Source: Neoconidiobolus thromboides FSU 785
Lineage: Eukaryota; Entomophthoromycota; Entomophthoromycetes; Entomophthorales; Neoconidiobolaceae
Assembly (NCBI GenBank): GCA_025603075.1
Contig: MU626424.1
Span: 1-43,403 of the forward strand
Length of the DNA stretch: 43,403 nt
Direction of reading: 5' to 3'
Below are positions 11,598 to 22,064 of the stretch, piece after piece. Each line of letters begins with the position of its first letter. Position 1 is the stretch's first letter. Made by a program: the position numbers and the translations under genes. The notes below the pieces were generated by a model. That model did not search any database. It had not been told where the DNA came from and worked only from the letters and a program-made list of their open reading frames with translations.

Positions 11598-12263
11598 TTA
11601 TTTTAGTTGTGATATGTCAGTCATACCTTCCCAGTTATCGCATTTGCCGGAGAAGGAATTAGGTTGGTAACAATCAAAATTTTGGGATTTATAATCAATA
11701 ACCCAACATTTAGGGCATCCTTTATCTCCAAAGCTACATACATTTTTAACTACCCCAGCAATAAAACATGATTTTCCTTTAAAATAGTTTACATTTTGTG
11801 GAGGTAAGTCATTTCCTTTATTAATCATTTCTGGGAATGGACATGCTTGACTTGCTTTTGAATAATCAAAGCATGAGTAACCATACGATTCCTTTTTCCA
11901 ACACCTTGGACAAAACCCTTTACATGGCATATGTTGCATCCCTCCTACAAAGCACGTATCTGAGTCACTGCTTAGATTAGCTAATAGTGGTTTTGTTATT
12001 TGATTATCGGCATTTTCCCGAATTGGATATTTTGATTTTACATCTATTCTTGGCTCTTCTTTCAATTGTCTGCTACCATTTAACTTGATCTCACCATTGT
12101 CATTAATTTGAATCGGTACTCCCTGTTTTTGGATAAAACCAAGCTCCTGTTGATCCAAACTTATTTTAGTTAGATCCCCAGATTTCAACTTATTCAATAA
12201 GTCCTCTTTAGTAATTGGATATACATTACTTATCAAAAATAATAAAACAAAGTTCAACTTCAT
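11598..12263 (-). CDS. Secreted protein with two six-cysteine modules
   Basis: Single-exon, 221 residues starting at the ATG at 12263 (the reading frame upstream begins only with TTG). Residues 1-16 (MKLNFVLLFLISNVYP) form a signal peptide. Residues 17-100 are a polar, possibly disordered or propeptide-like segment. Two related modules follow: Cys104, 114, 118, 121, 131, 141 and Cys166, 176, 183, 186, 198, 208. Each reads C-x9-C-x(3 or 6)-C-P-x-C-W-x(9 or 11)-C-x9-C, with the shared core CP[RK]CW, so this is an internal duplication. The even cysteine count suggests three disulfides per module outside the cell. I do not recognise the family; a small secreted cysteine-rich (effector- or wall-type) protein is a reasonable inference only. 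Confidence 0.8.
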   Translation of the reverse strand: MKLNFVLLFLISNVYPITKEDLLNKLKSGDLTKISLDQQELGFIQKQGVPIQINDNGEIKLNGSRQLKEEPRIDVKSKYPIRENADNQITKPLLANLSSDSDTCFVGGMQHMPCKGFCPRCWKKESYGYSCFDYSKASQACPFPEMINKGNDLPPQNVNYFKGKSCFIAGVVKNVCSFGDKGCPKCWVIDYKSQNFDCYQPNSFSGKCDNWEGMTDISQLK

Positions 12264-13252
12264 TATCAAATATTTATTACTTATTAATTAATTTACCTAC
12301 TTTGCTTATATATATGCCGTCGTTTTATTAATTTTCTGATTTTAAAGGTACCCTAGCTTGTTATATTTTTAAGTGGATTTTAATAATTATAATGTTTGAT
12401 TTAATTATAAAATTTTATTATTTAATAAAATTTTAACACATAACATAATTAAACTCAGTGTTCCTCTCCTTCTTTTATTAATTTTCATGCATATAAAATT
12501 TTTATTCACTATTGATAGTACTTATAGTTAAGAATTTGAGTATTTATATTATTAGATTTATGGCGAACCTTATACCTTTTTTCCAACATTTTTATATTGT
12601 ATTTTTCTTCCTTTTATTAATACTTTGCATCTTTATCGTTGACACAAGTTGAGCTAAGGCAAACCATCAATTTTAGAGGCCAGCTGGTTTATAAAGAAAT
12701 TAAGAGCCTCTTTTTTTTCCCAGCTCATAAACTCGTATAAATGAAATAAAACACTTGATGCCTTGTGTTTCAAGATTCAAAAACTCTAAAGTTCAAAAAG
12801 TAAATTAGTTCTCAAGAGATGGCCTGTTTTTTTAAACAAGTTGGTGTTTATCAAATAACTATAAACATTTCAGTAAAAATGCTTTAAGCACAATATTTTT
12901 GTTAAAAGCTGCAAACACCCCTAAAAACCTTTTGAATATTCACATTTTTACTAATATCCTATATAGTATTAGCGTATTACTTTAGTAATATTAGTATCCC
13001 CTCGTAAATCTGCCACATGTTTTATTGTCTTTCATGAGAATCATGTATAAAATCGCCTTAACATTACCTTGGTGATTTACTGAAATATTAATTCCTATTC
13101 AAACCAATTATAGTTAAATTAAAATATTTTTCAGTAAATTTGATGGGCAAAAATATTATAAAAGACTTAAATATTTTTAACCAATGATGATTGATAAAAC
13201 GTACAAGAAAATTTTGTAAAAAATAAAAATTTAGAAAACTTTTTTAATCAAG
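12264..13252. other. 1-kb spacer, no gene recognised
   Basis: Contains an AT hairpin at 12408-12435 and otherwise unremarkable AT-rich DNA between the secreted protein start and a small plus-strand ORF. Confidence 0.35.
12408..12435. repeat. Perfect 12-base inverted repeat (AT hairpin)
   Basis: TAAAATTTTATT, a 4-base loop, then AATAAAATTTTA. It may be chance in such AT-rich DNA; it lies in the upstream region of the six-cysteine protein. Confidence 0.6.
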
Positions 13253-13447
13253 ATGCAAACAGATAAAAAGGATAAAAAGAGCGAAAAGGAAAGGATAGAA
13301 GAGGAGTTAAATGAACTAAAGCCAGTACAGAAGGTCTATATTAAAAAAACATCCTCCAATCTACTTTTTTTATCCAATAAGGATGAAGTTATAGATACTT
13401 TACTAAAGAAAGAGGAGTATAAAAAAGAAATTTCCAAAAAAATTTAA
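13253..13447 (+). CDS. Small lysine-rich hypothetical ORF, 64 residues
   Basis: ATG to TAA, 64 codons with no intron. The N-terminal half is highly charged (KKDKKSEKERIEEELNEL, helical and coiled-coil-like), followed by KPVQKVYIKKTSSNLLFLSN and a second charged helix. No signal peptide, no membrane segment, no recognised family. Its average GC is higher than the surrounding spacer and the residue mix looks protein-like, which is the only support. It could also be an exon of a larger unrecognised gene or chance. Confidence 0.35.
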   Translation: MQTDKKDKKSEKERIEEELNELKPVQKVYIKKTSSNLLFLSNKDEVIDTLLKKEEYKKEISKKI

Positions 13448-13787
13448 TAAATATTTACTAGCATGTTTAGCTACTTATTTTAATAGTATTGTTTTATTAT
13501 TTGATGATTTAAACTTTTGTAATGTTTAATAAATATTGTTCATGTAGTTTACAATTTAACCTTTAATTGTGTAGAATTAGTAGATTAGAGTTAGTAAATT
13601 CGAATTTTGCATTGAAAAAGAGGAAAAAGAGGAGTTTATCACACTATAAATTTTAAGAAGCATAAATCATTTTATAAAATGATTTAAATAAAACGTGCTT
13701 CAAATAAAATTTAAGTTAAAAGCAAATAATTACTTTATTCACTTTTTACTAATATTTACTATTATTCTTAATACTCTTAATTACAAA

Positions 13788-14942
13788 ATGTTACAACTTT
13801 TGATCTTTTATTTAATAAACAGTTCGGTTTCCCGTATTGCTTATCCTCTAGAAAATGGCTACTTACCTGGGCATTACCAGTATAACCATAAGACTACTAA
13901 GCATTTCAAATATAATAATAAAATGGACTATGAATTAGTTTTTGAAGATAATTTTGAAGTGTTAGACTTGGAAAGATGGAGACATGAAATAACTATGGGT
14001 GGGGGAGGAAACTGGGAATTTCAATTTTATTATAATAACAGATCTTCATCATACATTAAAGATAATAATTTACATATAAAACCAGTCCTTACCACAGATT
14101 ATTTAGGTATAAGCGACGAAGAGCTAATAAATAATGGAAACCTTGATTTATGGGGTAATACCCCTAACTTTCAATGTACAGCCAACGCGTTTTATGGGTG
14201 TCAACGTAGTAGCAATGGTAATAACATTATTAATCCAATAATGTCCACACAATTAAGATCCCACCAATCGTTTAATTTTAAATATGGTAAAGTTGAAGTA
14301 ATGGCAAAACTACCAAAGGGCGATTGGTTGTGGCCTGCAATATGGTTATTACCAACACATCATGCTTATGGTGGTTGGCCAGCCTCTGGAGAAATTGACA
14401 TAATGGAATCACGGGGTAATGGTAAAGAGTATCCACACGGTGGCGTTGATACTGTTGCATCTACATTACATTGGGGACCAGATTGGAAAAACAATCAATA
14501 CAATTTGACAACTAAAAGTTACAAATTAAAAGATGGAACATTTAATGATAGATTTCATAAATATTCATTGGAATGGGGACCAACATATATTAGAACATAT
14601 GTCGATGACACGATTGAACTATTAAATTTGGATTTGACAAATACCTCATTTTGGGAGATGGGAAATTTTGATCAAAAGAATTTATTCAATCCTTGGAAAA
14701 ATGCACCAAACAACGCGCCGTTCGATCAAAAATATTATCTAATATTTAATTTAGCAGTAGGGGGTACAAACTCGTATTTCCCAGACGATGATAAGAAACC
14801 ATGGAAAAACTCTAGCCCAACTGCAGCAAAAGATTTCTTAGTGAACAAATCTAAATGGTATAAAACGTGGAAAGATGAGCATGGTGATGATGAACAATCC
14901 GCTTTTGTAATTGATTATGTTAAAGTTTATACATTAAAATAA
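13788..14942 (+). CDS. Glycoside hydrolase family 16 endo-beta-1,3-glucanase-type protein
   Basis: GH16 enzymes cut beta-1,3- or beta-1,3/1,4-glucans; this one most resembles the branch containing beta-1,3-glucanases and beta-glucan recognition proteins. Single exon, 384 residues from the ATG at 13788, which places the signal peptide MLQLLIFYLINSSVS at the start; the frame is open further upstream only from a GTG. The catalytic motif ExDxxE is intact in SGEIDIMESRG: nucleophile Glu202, Asp204, acid/base Glu207, so it should be active. Other family landmarks are FEDNFEVLDLERWRHE at the N-terminus of the domain, WLWPAIWLLP before the active site, and the final strand FVIDYVKVYTLK. Several NxS/T sequons suggest glycosylation. 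Likely secreted, acting on own wall glucan or on host/prey glucan; substrate is inferred. Confidence 0.92.
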   Translation: MLQLLIFYLINSSVSRIAYPLENGYLPGHYQYNHKTTKHFKYNNKMDYELVFEDNFEVLDLERWRHEITMGGGGNWEFQFYYNNRSSSYIKDNNLHIKPVLTTDYLGISDEELINNGNLDLWGNTPNFQCTANAFYGCQRSSNGNNIINPIMSTQLRSHQSFNFKYGKVEVMAKLPKGDWLWPAIWLLPTHHAYGGWPASGEIDIMESRGNGKEYPHGGVDTVASTLHWGPDWKNNQYNLTTKSYKLKDGTFNDRFHKYSLEWGPTYIRTYVDDTIELLNLDLTNTSFWEMGNFDQKNLFNPWKNAPNNAPFDQKYYLIFNLAVGGTNSYFPDDDKKPWKNSSPTAAKDFLVNKSKWYKTWKDEHGDDEQSAFVIDYVKVYTLK

Positions 14943-15532
14943 ATCAGTGAATTTTTTATTATAAATTTAATAATAGAACAATTATCCCTTGAACATTACA
15001 TTATCAGGTTTGTATTAAGAATTTATAAATAATTTTGGCTTGGCTTTTATGTTTGAGATATATTATGATTTAGTAACATTTCTCATTAAAAAATATATTC
15101 CTGCCCAAAAAATTTAAAAATATTCTAGCTTTGTAATGATTATAAGCTCTAAATAATGTGCCAAAAGATACAGAAAATATTACTTTATAATGTTTTCATT
15201 GAATTTAATCAAATTCTTTATATTTAATAACGAATGGTGTTTTAATTACTGATTACATTATACATTAAAAAAATGCAAAGTTTAAATACCTTGACTTAAA
15301 ACACCCACATTTTAAGATCAAGTAAATATTTCTGTTGGTTACAAAATATAAATGGAAACATTGCTAGCAAAGGAACACTTTTAATTATGAATTCCCCATA
15401 AACAATCAATACTCAAATACACTAAGTAACTTGGCCAATAAGAACACAACAGTAATTTCTTAGCCTTGGCATCTTAGCTTAGAAAAATAGGACTATAAAA
15501 TACTAAGAAAACGAAATCAATGGTTCTGAAAA
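14943..15532. other. Spacer, nothing recognised
   Basis: AT-rich DNA between the GH16 stop and the next ORF. No gene, repeat or RNA seen. Confidence 0.35.
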
Positions 15533-15922
15533 ATGGATATTCATAGTTTTTCATTAAAAGCAGTACAAAATAATTTATACAACAAAGATTTAATAGACGA
15601 CAATTTACTAGAATCTTATATCAGTAATATACATTCTATTTATTTTGAGGATTTGTTTTCAAGTGATATTATTCAATTCATCTTTGATAATAGCAGTAAT
15701 AGTAATGAAAACCAAATAGTCTATTATCTATTTATGTTAATTAAAGAAGTAATGGAATACTATTCAAAAAAGGAAGACGAGATATTAAACACATGTCAGC
15801 TATTTCAAAGCATTTCCAATCCAAGTTACTATGAAGATTTGGATATTAATAAAATTGACGCTTATTGCTGCACATTTTTAGAATCTTTATTGGGATGTCA
15901 TAGGTTGCGCTTTAATAATTAA
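15533..15922 (+). CDS. Acidic hypothetical protein, 129 residues
   Basis: Uninterrupted ATG-TAA frame, 129 residues, single exon. Predicted mostly helical and acidic: MDIHSFSLKAVQNNLYNK, then a central YLFMLIKEVMEYYSKKEDE helix and a C-terminal FLESLLGCHRLRFNN. No signal peptide or membrane segment. I recognise no family. The frame is far longer than chance frames around it in this AT-rich DNA, which supports a real gene. Confidence 0.55.
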   Translation: MDIHSFSLKAVQNNLYNKDLIDDNLLESYISNIHSIYFEDLFSSDIIQFIFDNSSNSNENQIVYYLFMLIKEVMEYYSKKEDEILNTCQLFQSISNPSYYEDLDINKIDAYCCTFLESLLGCHRLRFNN

Positions 15923-16741
15923 AATGTAATTCATGTAGTTATGTAGCTATTCAATGGGTCCGCCTGGTGAGGGTTTGGTTTATTGTTGAATCTCTTTATT
16001 TAATAAAATACAAAAATGTATTTATTAACTCTGATAAAAACCAAGTTTAATATTTTATCTAATGTTTATTGTTTTTTAATTAGATAAACAAAGATAAATC
16101 AAATAGAATGTTAAAGTGGGCTAAAAATAAATGGTATAACAAGATATAAAATAAAACACAGATAGATATATAAATCAAACTTGGTAGATTACTTTGACTT
16201 ATTATAGAAAATCTACAGAGAGTATGTGAATAGAAAAATAGTCAAATTGATTTCAATATTATTTGACTTTTGAATTATTGATATGTTGGCTAGAATAACA
16301 AACGTTTTTCATATTGAAAATAAAGTATATTTTGATAAAATACATTTTAGTTTTAATTATTAGTTATTGAGAAATGTCATTTAATCACAAATCAATTTAT
16401 ATTAGTATAAATGAGATTATAAAATTATTTAATAGTATATGGGAATGTATTTTTGTGTTTAAGAATTTTACTAACAATTTTTTTGCTTAAATAGCATTTA
16501 AAAGGTGAAAAAAATGAAGCCAAAAAAAACATCCCCATATTTTTCTCCTTAGGAATAATTTTATTAATTGGGATTTTTATAACATCACTAAAGATTAATA
16601 TCTAAAAATTGAAGATGTTAGAACATTAATTTAGTCTATAGAAGCTGTTATTCATATTTAAATTTAATATTGAATAATGAATATTAAAAATTCAAACAAA
16701 TTTTTTATTTTTTAAAAATTAGAAATAAAGTAAGATTAATT
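15923..16741. other. Convergent spacer with one MITE
   Basis: AT-rich spacer between a plus-strand stop and the minus-strand PRXL2-like stop. The MITE at 16440-16537 is the only feature found. Confidence 0.4.
16440..16537 (-). mobile_element. MITE copy 2
   Basis: Reverse orientation: begins TGGGAATGTATTTTTGTG and ends AAAAACATCCCCA; TA on both sides (16438-16439, 16538-16539). The core has decayed slightly (TTGCTTAAATAGCATTTAAA). Confidence 0.85.
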
Positions 16742-17410
16742 TTAAAACCCGCAAGTTTCTTTTGAAGTACATCTTTTTACGTATGCAATACACTCCTCGG
16801 GTGCTTTTTCTTCGATATCATCGGGATCGCCACCACAAGCTTCATAAATTTCTTTTGATGAAGTATATGCACCAGCACCAAGCTGCCTGAATTCATAAAG
16901 TAGTTTTCCCGTTTCTTTTTCTACAACGAAAGTGCCTCCTAATTGGAAACCATCCCCTTTAAGATCCCCAGAAATACCGGCTTTTTGGGCAGCTGCAATA
17001 GCAGCACGGGTTGCGCTACTCATTAAATCTTTTAATCCGGCAGATACAGGTAATTTTGGTAGATCAAGAGCTTTATGAACACTCCTTTCGTCGTCTATCA
17101 GAATTTGCCAATCCCAATAACCACCAGAAAGAAAATCGCCTAGACCAACATCTTCAAAACCAACAGCAACCAATTTAATATTAAGCTCATCAAACTCATC
17201 TTTTAATTCTGATAAAATACGAGATTCATAACGACATAATGGACAACCAAAACGACGTAAAACTTTTAATACACAAGTTTGACGTTTCCATAGATCAGAA
17301 ATAATTATCTGTCCACCTTTACTGTCTTTTACTTTAATACCTTCTAGAAATCCGGGCTTGCCCAAACTAGATTTTGGTTTTTTATTTAGTTTAAAAAAGG
17401 ATTTGACCAT
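16742..17410 (-). CDS. PRXL2/FAM213-type peroxiredoxin-like protein (AhpC/TSA-like fold)
   Basis: Thioredoxin-fold redox protein; animal relatives include PRXL2A and PRXL2B (prostamide/prostaglandin F synthase). Single exon, 222 residues, a normal length for the family. The redox motif is Cys56-Pro-Leu-Cys59 in RRFGCPLCRYESRILSEL, the PRXL2 signature CxxC in place of a peroxiredoxin single peroxidatic Cys. Further family landmarks are VAVGFEDVGLGDFL, a hydrophobic strand with WQILIDDERSVHKALDLPKL, GDGFQLGGTFVVEKETGKLL and a C-terminal cysteine-containing tail (CGGDPDDI ... CTSKETCGF). No signal peptide; a cytosolic location is inferred. The in vivo substrate cannot be told from sequence. Confidence 0.88.
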   Translation of the reverse strand: MVKSFFKLNKKPKSSLGKPGFLEGIKVKDSKGGQIIISDLWKRQTCVLKVLRRFGCPLCRYESRILSELKDEFDELNIKLVAVGFEDVGLGDFLSGGYWDWQILIDDERSVHKALDLPKLPVSAGLKDLMSSATRAAIAAAQKAGISGDLKGDGFQLGGTFVVEKETGKLLYEFRQLGAGAYTSSKEIYEACGGDPDDIEEKAPEECIAYVKRCTSKETCGF

Positions 17411-18537
17411 TGTTTATGTAATACAGTAGAGAAGGAATTATATCAAATAACTTAAAGAAAAAATGTGTATTAAGATGATATTTATATCTTCAAAAAGTTC
17501 ATGTAAATTATTATTTTAAGACATTAATATTTATATAACTTATTAGTTTGAATTACTATTTTTTAAAATTAATTTTTAATAAAATTTACTCAGCCATTTT
17601 TACATTTAATCGAAAGCTTTATCTCTATTTTACGATTTTAAGCACCTTGATTTTAATATGATGAAGATCTTTACTAGTATAAACCCTATTTGATTATCAC
17701 GATTTGTCTCAGTTTTAACAAAAACATCAAAATCTTACACTTGTAAGCGAGAGTATCATAATAAAAACTGCTCTAATATTTCAAAAGTTGAGAGTAATAA
17801 ATAGTTGTATTATTAACTACTACTTATATTAAATAGCAAAATCAATATAATAAATTATATAATACAATTTTGGTTTAATCAGCTCTTAGATATTAATACT
17901 TTATAATTATTTACTTTATGTTTCTTACTTTTTGAAAGCTTATTAATTTGATTCTTGTAGCAGCAAATTCATAAAACTGCTATGGTTAGAAGTAGAAATA
18001 AGTTTTTAAATATATTGTTTTAAACTGATAAATAAAAATTAAATTTAAAATATTTTGATTATTTTACTCAGATTTTTATAAAATTTACTTGAGGCAATAT
18101 AATTTTAGTAAGTTTAATGTTTTTAACAAGTATACCTAAATTCTAATCTTGAACAATATTACATTTACTAAAATATTTTGTACTATAAAAATTTTAGGAA
18201 AAACTCTTTAAGATATTTCTATTTGTAAATCAAACGCTATTATTGAATGACTTTTAAAGATAGCTAAGATTGATAGCAATTAGTTTATATCTTTTCTATA
18301 AATGAGTATATTAAATAGCCATCTAACAATAATTTTATCAAAAAATTAAGTTATTTGCAACTGGAAACATTCAAATTGTCATAGTTATTCCCAAACTAAA
18401 ATATTAGTATTATTTCGGGACTATATTGTCTTAGTTCAATTTCATAATAAAATCCAATATCCTTGTTCCAGATTGAAAAGTTTGTTTTTAAAATATGTTT
18501 CGACTTTTCATGCCATTATTTATTTTAAATGATAATA

Positions 18538-18635
18538 TGGGAGTGTTTTTTTAACTTCATTATTTTTTCCATTTTAAGTGCTGTTTAAACGGAAAATTTG
18601 TTAGTAAAACTCTTAAACATTAAAATACATCCCCA
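18538..18635 (+). mobile_element. MITE copy 3
   Basis: Begins TGGGAGTGTTTTTTTAAC, ends AAAATACATCCCCA, TA flanks. Core reads AAGTGCTGTTTAAACGGAAA. Confidence 0.85.
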
Positions 18636-19098
18636 TATTTTTATTTTTAAACTTGAACAAATGATTATTAATTTTTTTGCATTTTGAGAATGTAAATGAA
18701 ATAGTATCTTAGAAATTTAAATTTGCCACAACTGCTATAAAGATTCTATATAATCAGGATCTATACGAACAGATTTATAATAAGCACATTTTAATATAAA
18801 GTATTTTTAAAATTATAGTGAACTTTTGTTAACATTTAATTTCAAAAAAACTCATTAAACATATACCATTATATTTATTATCTTGTCATTTATATAAAAA
18901 GTTTGGTAATTTATGTAAATAGTTTGAGTTTAATATTGTTATCGATAATGGTTTGGATGTTCTTAGTAAATATTTTAAAAAGTAGAAAACTGAATAAAAC
19001 GAGGGTAAGCAACTATATTTTAATTGCTACTTTATAGCAATGATTTATATTAAAGTTGATACTGAAGGTGATTTAAAAAAATAATATAAGCCAACATA

Positions 19099-19194
19099 TG
19101 GGAATGTATTTTTGTGTTTGAGAATCTTACCAACAAATTTTCCACTCAAATAGCGCTTAAAAAGTGGAAAAAATAATGAAAAAAAACACTCCCA
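19099..19194 (-). mobile_element. MITE copy 4
   Basis: Begins TGGGAATGTATTTTTGTG, ends AAAAACACTCCCA, TA flanks; the core CTCAAATAGCGCTTAAAAAG is the reverse of copies 1 and 7. Confidence 0.85.
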
Positions 19195-19618
19195 TATTAT
19201 TTCTTTAACCCAATTGATACTATACTATAAACGATACAAGAGAAAGGCAAAAGTGAGCAAAAGTAGATACCAAATTAAAAGTGTTCTGATTACTGCTGAA
19301 GCGATAGATGTTTTCATCCTAAATTAGCACACATAAATATTATACTTAATTTAAATAACTAAACACTAAAAGATTCCAGCAAAAAAACTAACAAGTTGAT
19401 AAATGTCATTAACTTAAAAAATATTAAAATAAAAACTCTAACTTATTAAATATATCCAGTCTTAAAACACTAAAAGCTTCACTTGATAATTTTTTGGTAT
19501 TTAGTATTATAACTTTTATTGATTTATTTAAATTATTGTTTTTATTATATATTTATTAAACCAAAGCTCATAAGTTTTAATTATAATATATCTTATATTC
19601 ATATTAAGTTACAACATA

Positions 19619-19716
19619 TAGAATGTTTTTTTATTTAAGAATTTTATTAATAATGTTTCTGCTCAAATAGTGCTTGAAAGATAGAAATAGTAATGAAACT
19701 ATAAAAAACATCACCA
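19619..19716 (-). mobile_element. MITE copy 5, degraded
   Basis: Left end decayed to TAGAATGTTTTTTTAT, right end ACATCACCA. The core TCTGCTCAAATAGTGCTTGA identifies it. It lies 29 bases before copy 6 in the same orientation. Confidence 0.7.
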
Positions 19717-19744
19717 TGCTAATTCTTTGTAAACATCTATTATA

Positions 19745-19845
19745 TGGGGATGTATTTTTGTGTTTAAGAATTTTATTAACAAATTTTCCGCCCAAATAGC
19801 GCTTAAAAAATGGAAAAAATAATGAAGTTAAAAAAAACACTCCCA
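19745..19845 (-). mobile_element. MITE copy 6
   Basis: Begins TGGGGATGTATTTTTGTG, ends AAAAAACACTCCCA with TA flanks (19743-19744 and 19846-19847). One of the best preserved copies. Confidence 0.85.
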
Positions 19846-20035
19846 TATATTAAGAAAAGTATAGAGATTTCTCATAATCATGGTATTTGTCTAAAGTATA
19901 TTTAATCATTTTTAAATAGTTTATAAATACCAAAAACATCTAATATTGTATAGCTTAAATATATCTTAATATTTGTTTATTCATTGAACTAATTAGGAGT
20001 AGGGTTTATTAAAAAGAGGTTCATGATATTCAATA

Positions 20036-20976
20036 TTAATATTTAGTACTATTCTTGCAAATGGTATCATATGTACTAAAAATAGCTTCTCTCGCATCCA
20101 AAGCAATAAAGTAAACAGTAGGAATGTCTTTAGCCGTAAACTGGGTCGAATTTTTAGTTAACAAATTGCTAAATTTTTCTACACAAGGATGGCAAATTAG
20201 CTCCTTTAATTCTTTCTTTTTACCTTCATCTTGTGGTAAAAAATTGGTTGGATTCGTAGCGTTTAAGTTATTTATCATATTGGAGCCTTTTTCTAATATC
20301 TCGATACACCTGTTTTTAATTCCTCTTTCTTTATCCTCTTCAGCAATGGCACAGGACAATTGAGCAAATTCTTTATTGGACCAATGTTTATAAGAAGTGA
20401 ATTTAGTGGTATAATAAGTGTCATTCTTTTTCAAATCATCTTTAATAGGGTCAAGGCAAAACTTAGATATCAATTCGGATGATTTGATAGTGTTATCCAG
20501 ACATTCTTCCGAACATACTTTTTCTAATGTTGAAAAATAAAGCGAAGTGGATGAATAGCATTCTTTCAATTTTGGGATAAAGCTATCTAATACTTTGATA
20601 GATGCTTTGCATTCCACCCCTGGCTCTTGAAATACTTGAGCAAACACATTAGCACCAGGCTCAGCAGTTTTATTTCCATTTTTCTCAGCAGTATTGTTAA
20701 TATTCTTTTCACTTAAGATTTGGCTAGGGTTTAGAGAATAACTATATCCGCTTTTTGGTCGTGGGTTTATTTCCTTCCTTTCATTTTGAGTAATAACTAT
20801 TGAAAATAAAGTTAGTATTACAACTTCTAAACAATTCCAGTAAACTCACCATCTAACACTGTTTTAACTTTTACTATATAATCTTGGACTTCATTATCCA
20901 AATTAATAGTATCGTTGTATAAAACTGTACTATTTGCTAAAGAAATAACAAAAAAAGTTAACCAGAACTTCAACAT
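20036..20976 (-). CDS. Secreted cysteine-containing protein of unknown function, 295 residues
   Basis: Two exons, 20976-20850 and 20796-20036, joined in phase 1 by a 53-base intron. Residues 1-16 (MLKFWLTFFVISLANS) are a signal peptide, giving a true start well upstream of the long open frame. The mature protein has a low-complexity asparagine/lysine/glutamate linker up to about residue 90, then a helical domain with spaced cysteines (GVECKAS, KECYSS, EKVCSEECLDN, SKFCLDP, QLSCAIA, KNRCIEI, ELICHPCVEKF, DTICKN): ten cysteines. The alternation C...C...CxxxC...C...C...C...CxxC...C with NxS/T sequons points to an extracellular helical disulfide-bonded fold. I do not recognise the family with certainty. 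No GPI-type tail. Confidence 0.75.
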
Positions 20977-22064
20977 TATATTAGAAATTATTAAAAATAT
21001 TAAAAAAGCTTTAAAGTTAATAATCTAATGCTAATATAACTCAAAACTTTATTAGTTCCCAACTCCAATTATGGAATCCCTTAATTTATTTTTATTACAT
21101 TTAATTTTTTTATCCTCTAACTAATTTATTGGGATAAGGTGTGAGTCTTTTTGCTTGAGATATTAATGCTAAAAATAACTGTATAGTTATAATTTAGAGG
21201 CTAAATTCATATCTGTGTTACTTTTATACACAGGAACCTCTTTTAAATCATTTTATTTATTAACTTGTAATTCAACATATGGGAGTGTTTTTTTTGGCTT
21301 CATTAGTTTTTCCACCTTTTAAACACTATTTGAGCGGAAAAATTCTTAGTAAAATCCTTAAACGTAAAAAAACATCCCCATATATTTTAAAAAGCTAGAC
21401 TAAAATTATAAAGTTTCCCACTTAGCTCTAGGTTAAGTGTAAGATTTATATGAAATTGTTTTTTTATTTCAATATTTTATTAATGTTTTTAAATCCTATG
21501 TTGCATAAAAAATGAACAAATGAAACCAAGACATCCAGTATATAGGTTCAAAATTAAAAAAGGGCTAATTCTCATATTTACTTGCAAAATTCAAGATAAA
21601 TTAAGATTGAAAAACTAAATCATACATAAACCAATTCAAAGATTAACAATATAACGACAATGTATAATAAATTTAATAAAGACAATATCCAAACAATTAA
21701 AATATAAATAAAGCAAATATAGAAAATAAAGATACATCATTTTAGTCCAGCAATAAGCCTCTAGTTTATAAAGAAATAGTAAATGAAATACTTATTATAT
21801 TTGATAATATCAAAACAAGATTCAACTCAAATATTATGTGATGACGACCAAAATATAATTGGAGTAACATCCATATGAATCATTGTGAGGTTTGAGCCAC
21901 AAAAAATTAAATAAGTCAAATTAAGCTTTCATCATAGAAGTAAATAATTTAGATACAAATAATTAAAAACTGGAATGAATTTCTATAGCTTAATTTTTCA
22001 TCTATAAGAAGAATTTATACATTGTCAGTGCCTAAGTTGAAAAATACTAGAATGTGTTTAATAT
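20977..22064. other. Spacer with one MITE
   Basis: AT-rich, 1.1 kb, between the secreted-protein start and the P450 stop. Only the MITE at 21280-21380 is recognised. Confidence 0.4.
21280..21380 (+). mobile_element. MITE copy 7
   Basis: Begins TGGGAGTGTTTTTTTTGGC, ends AAAAAACATCCCCA, TA flanks. Core AAACACTATTTGAGCGGAAA. Confidence 0.87.

Larger units (their letters stand above)
17411..20035. other. 2.6-kb gene-poor, MITE-rich spacer
   Basis: Holds four MITE copies (18538, 19099, 19619, 19745). No gene recognised on either strand. A minus-strand reading frame at 19631-19846 is made entirely of two MITE copies. Confidence 0.55.

Noticed and set aside
13695-13787. Longer GH16 start, 31 extra residues
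   Set aside because: The frame begins at GTG, and the signal peptide starts properly at the ATG at 13788.
19631-19846. 71-residue minus-strand ORF with internal repeat
   Set aside because: It coincides exactly with two MITE copies; the repeat is the element itself.
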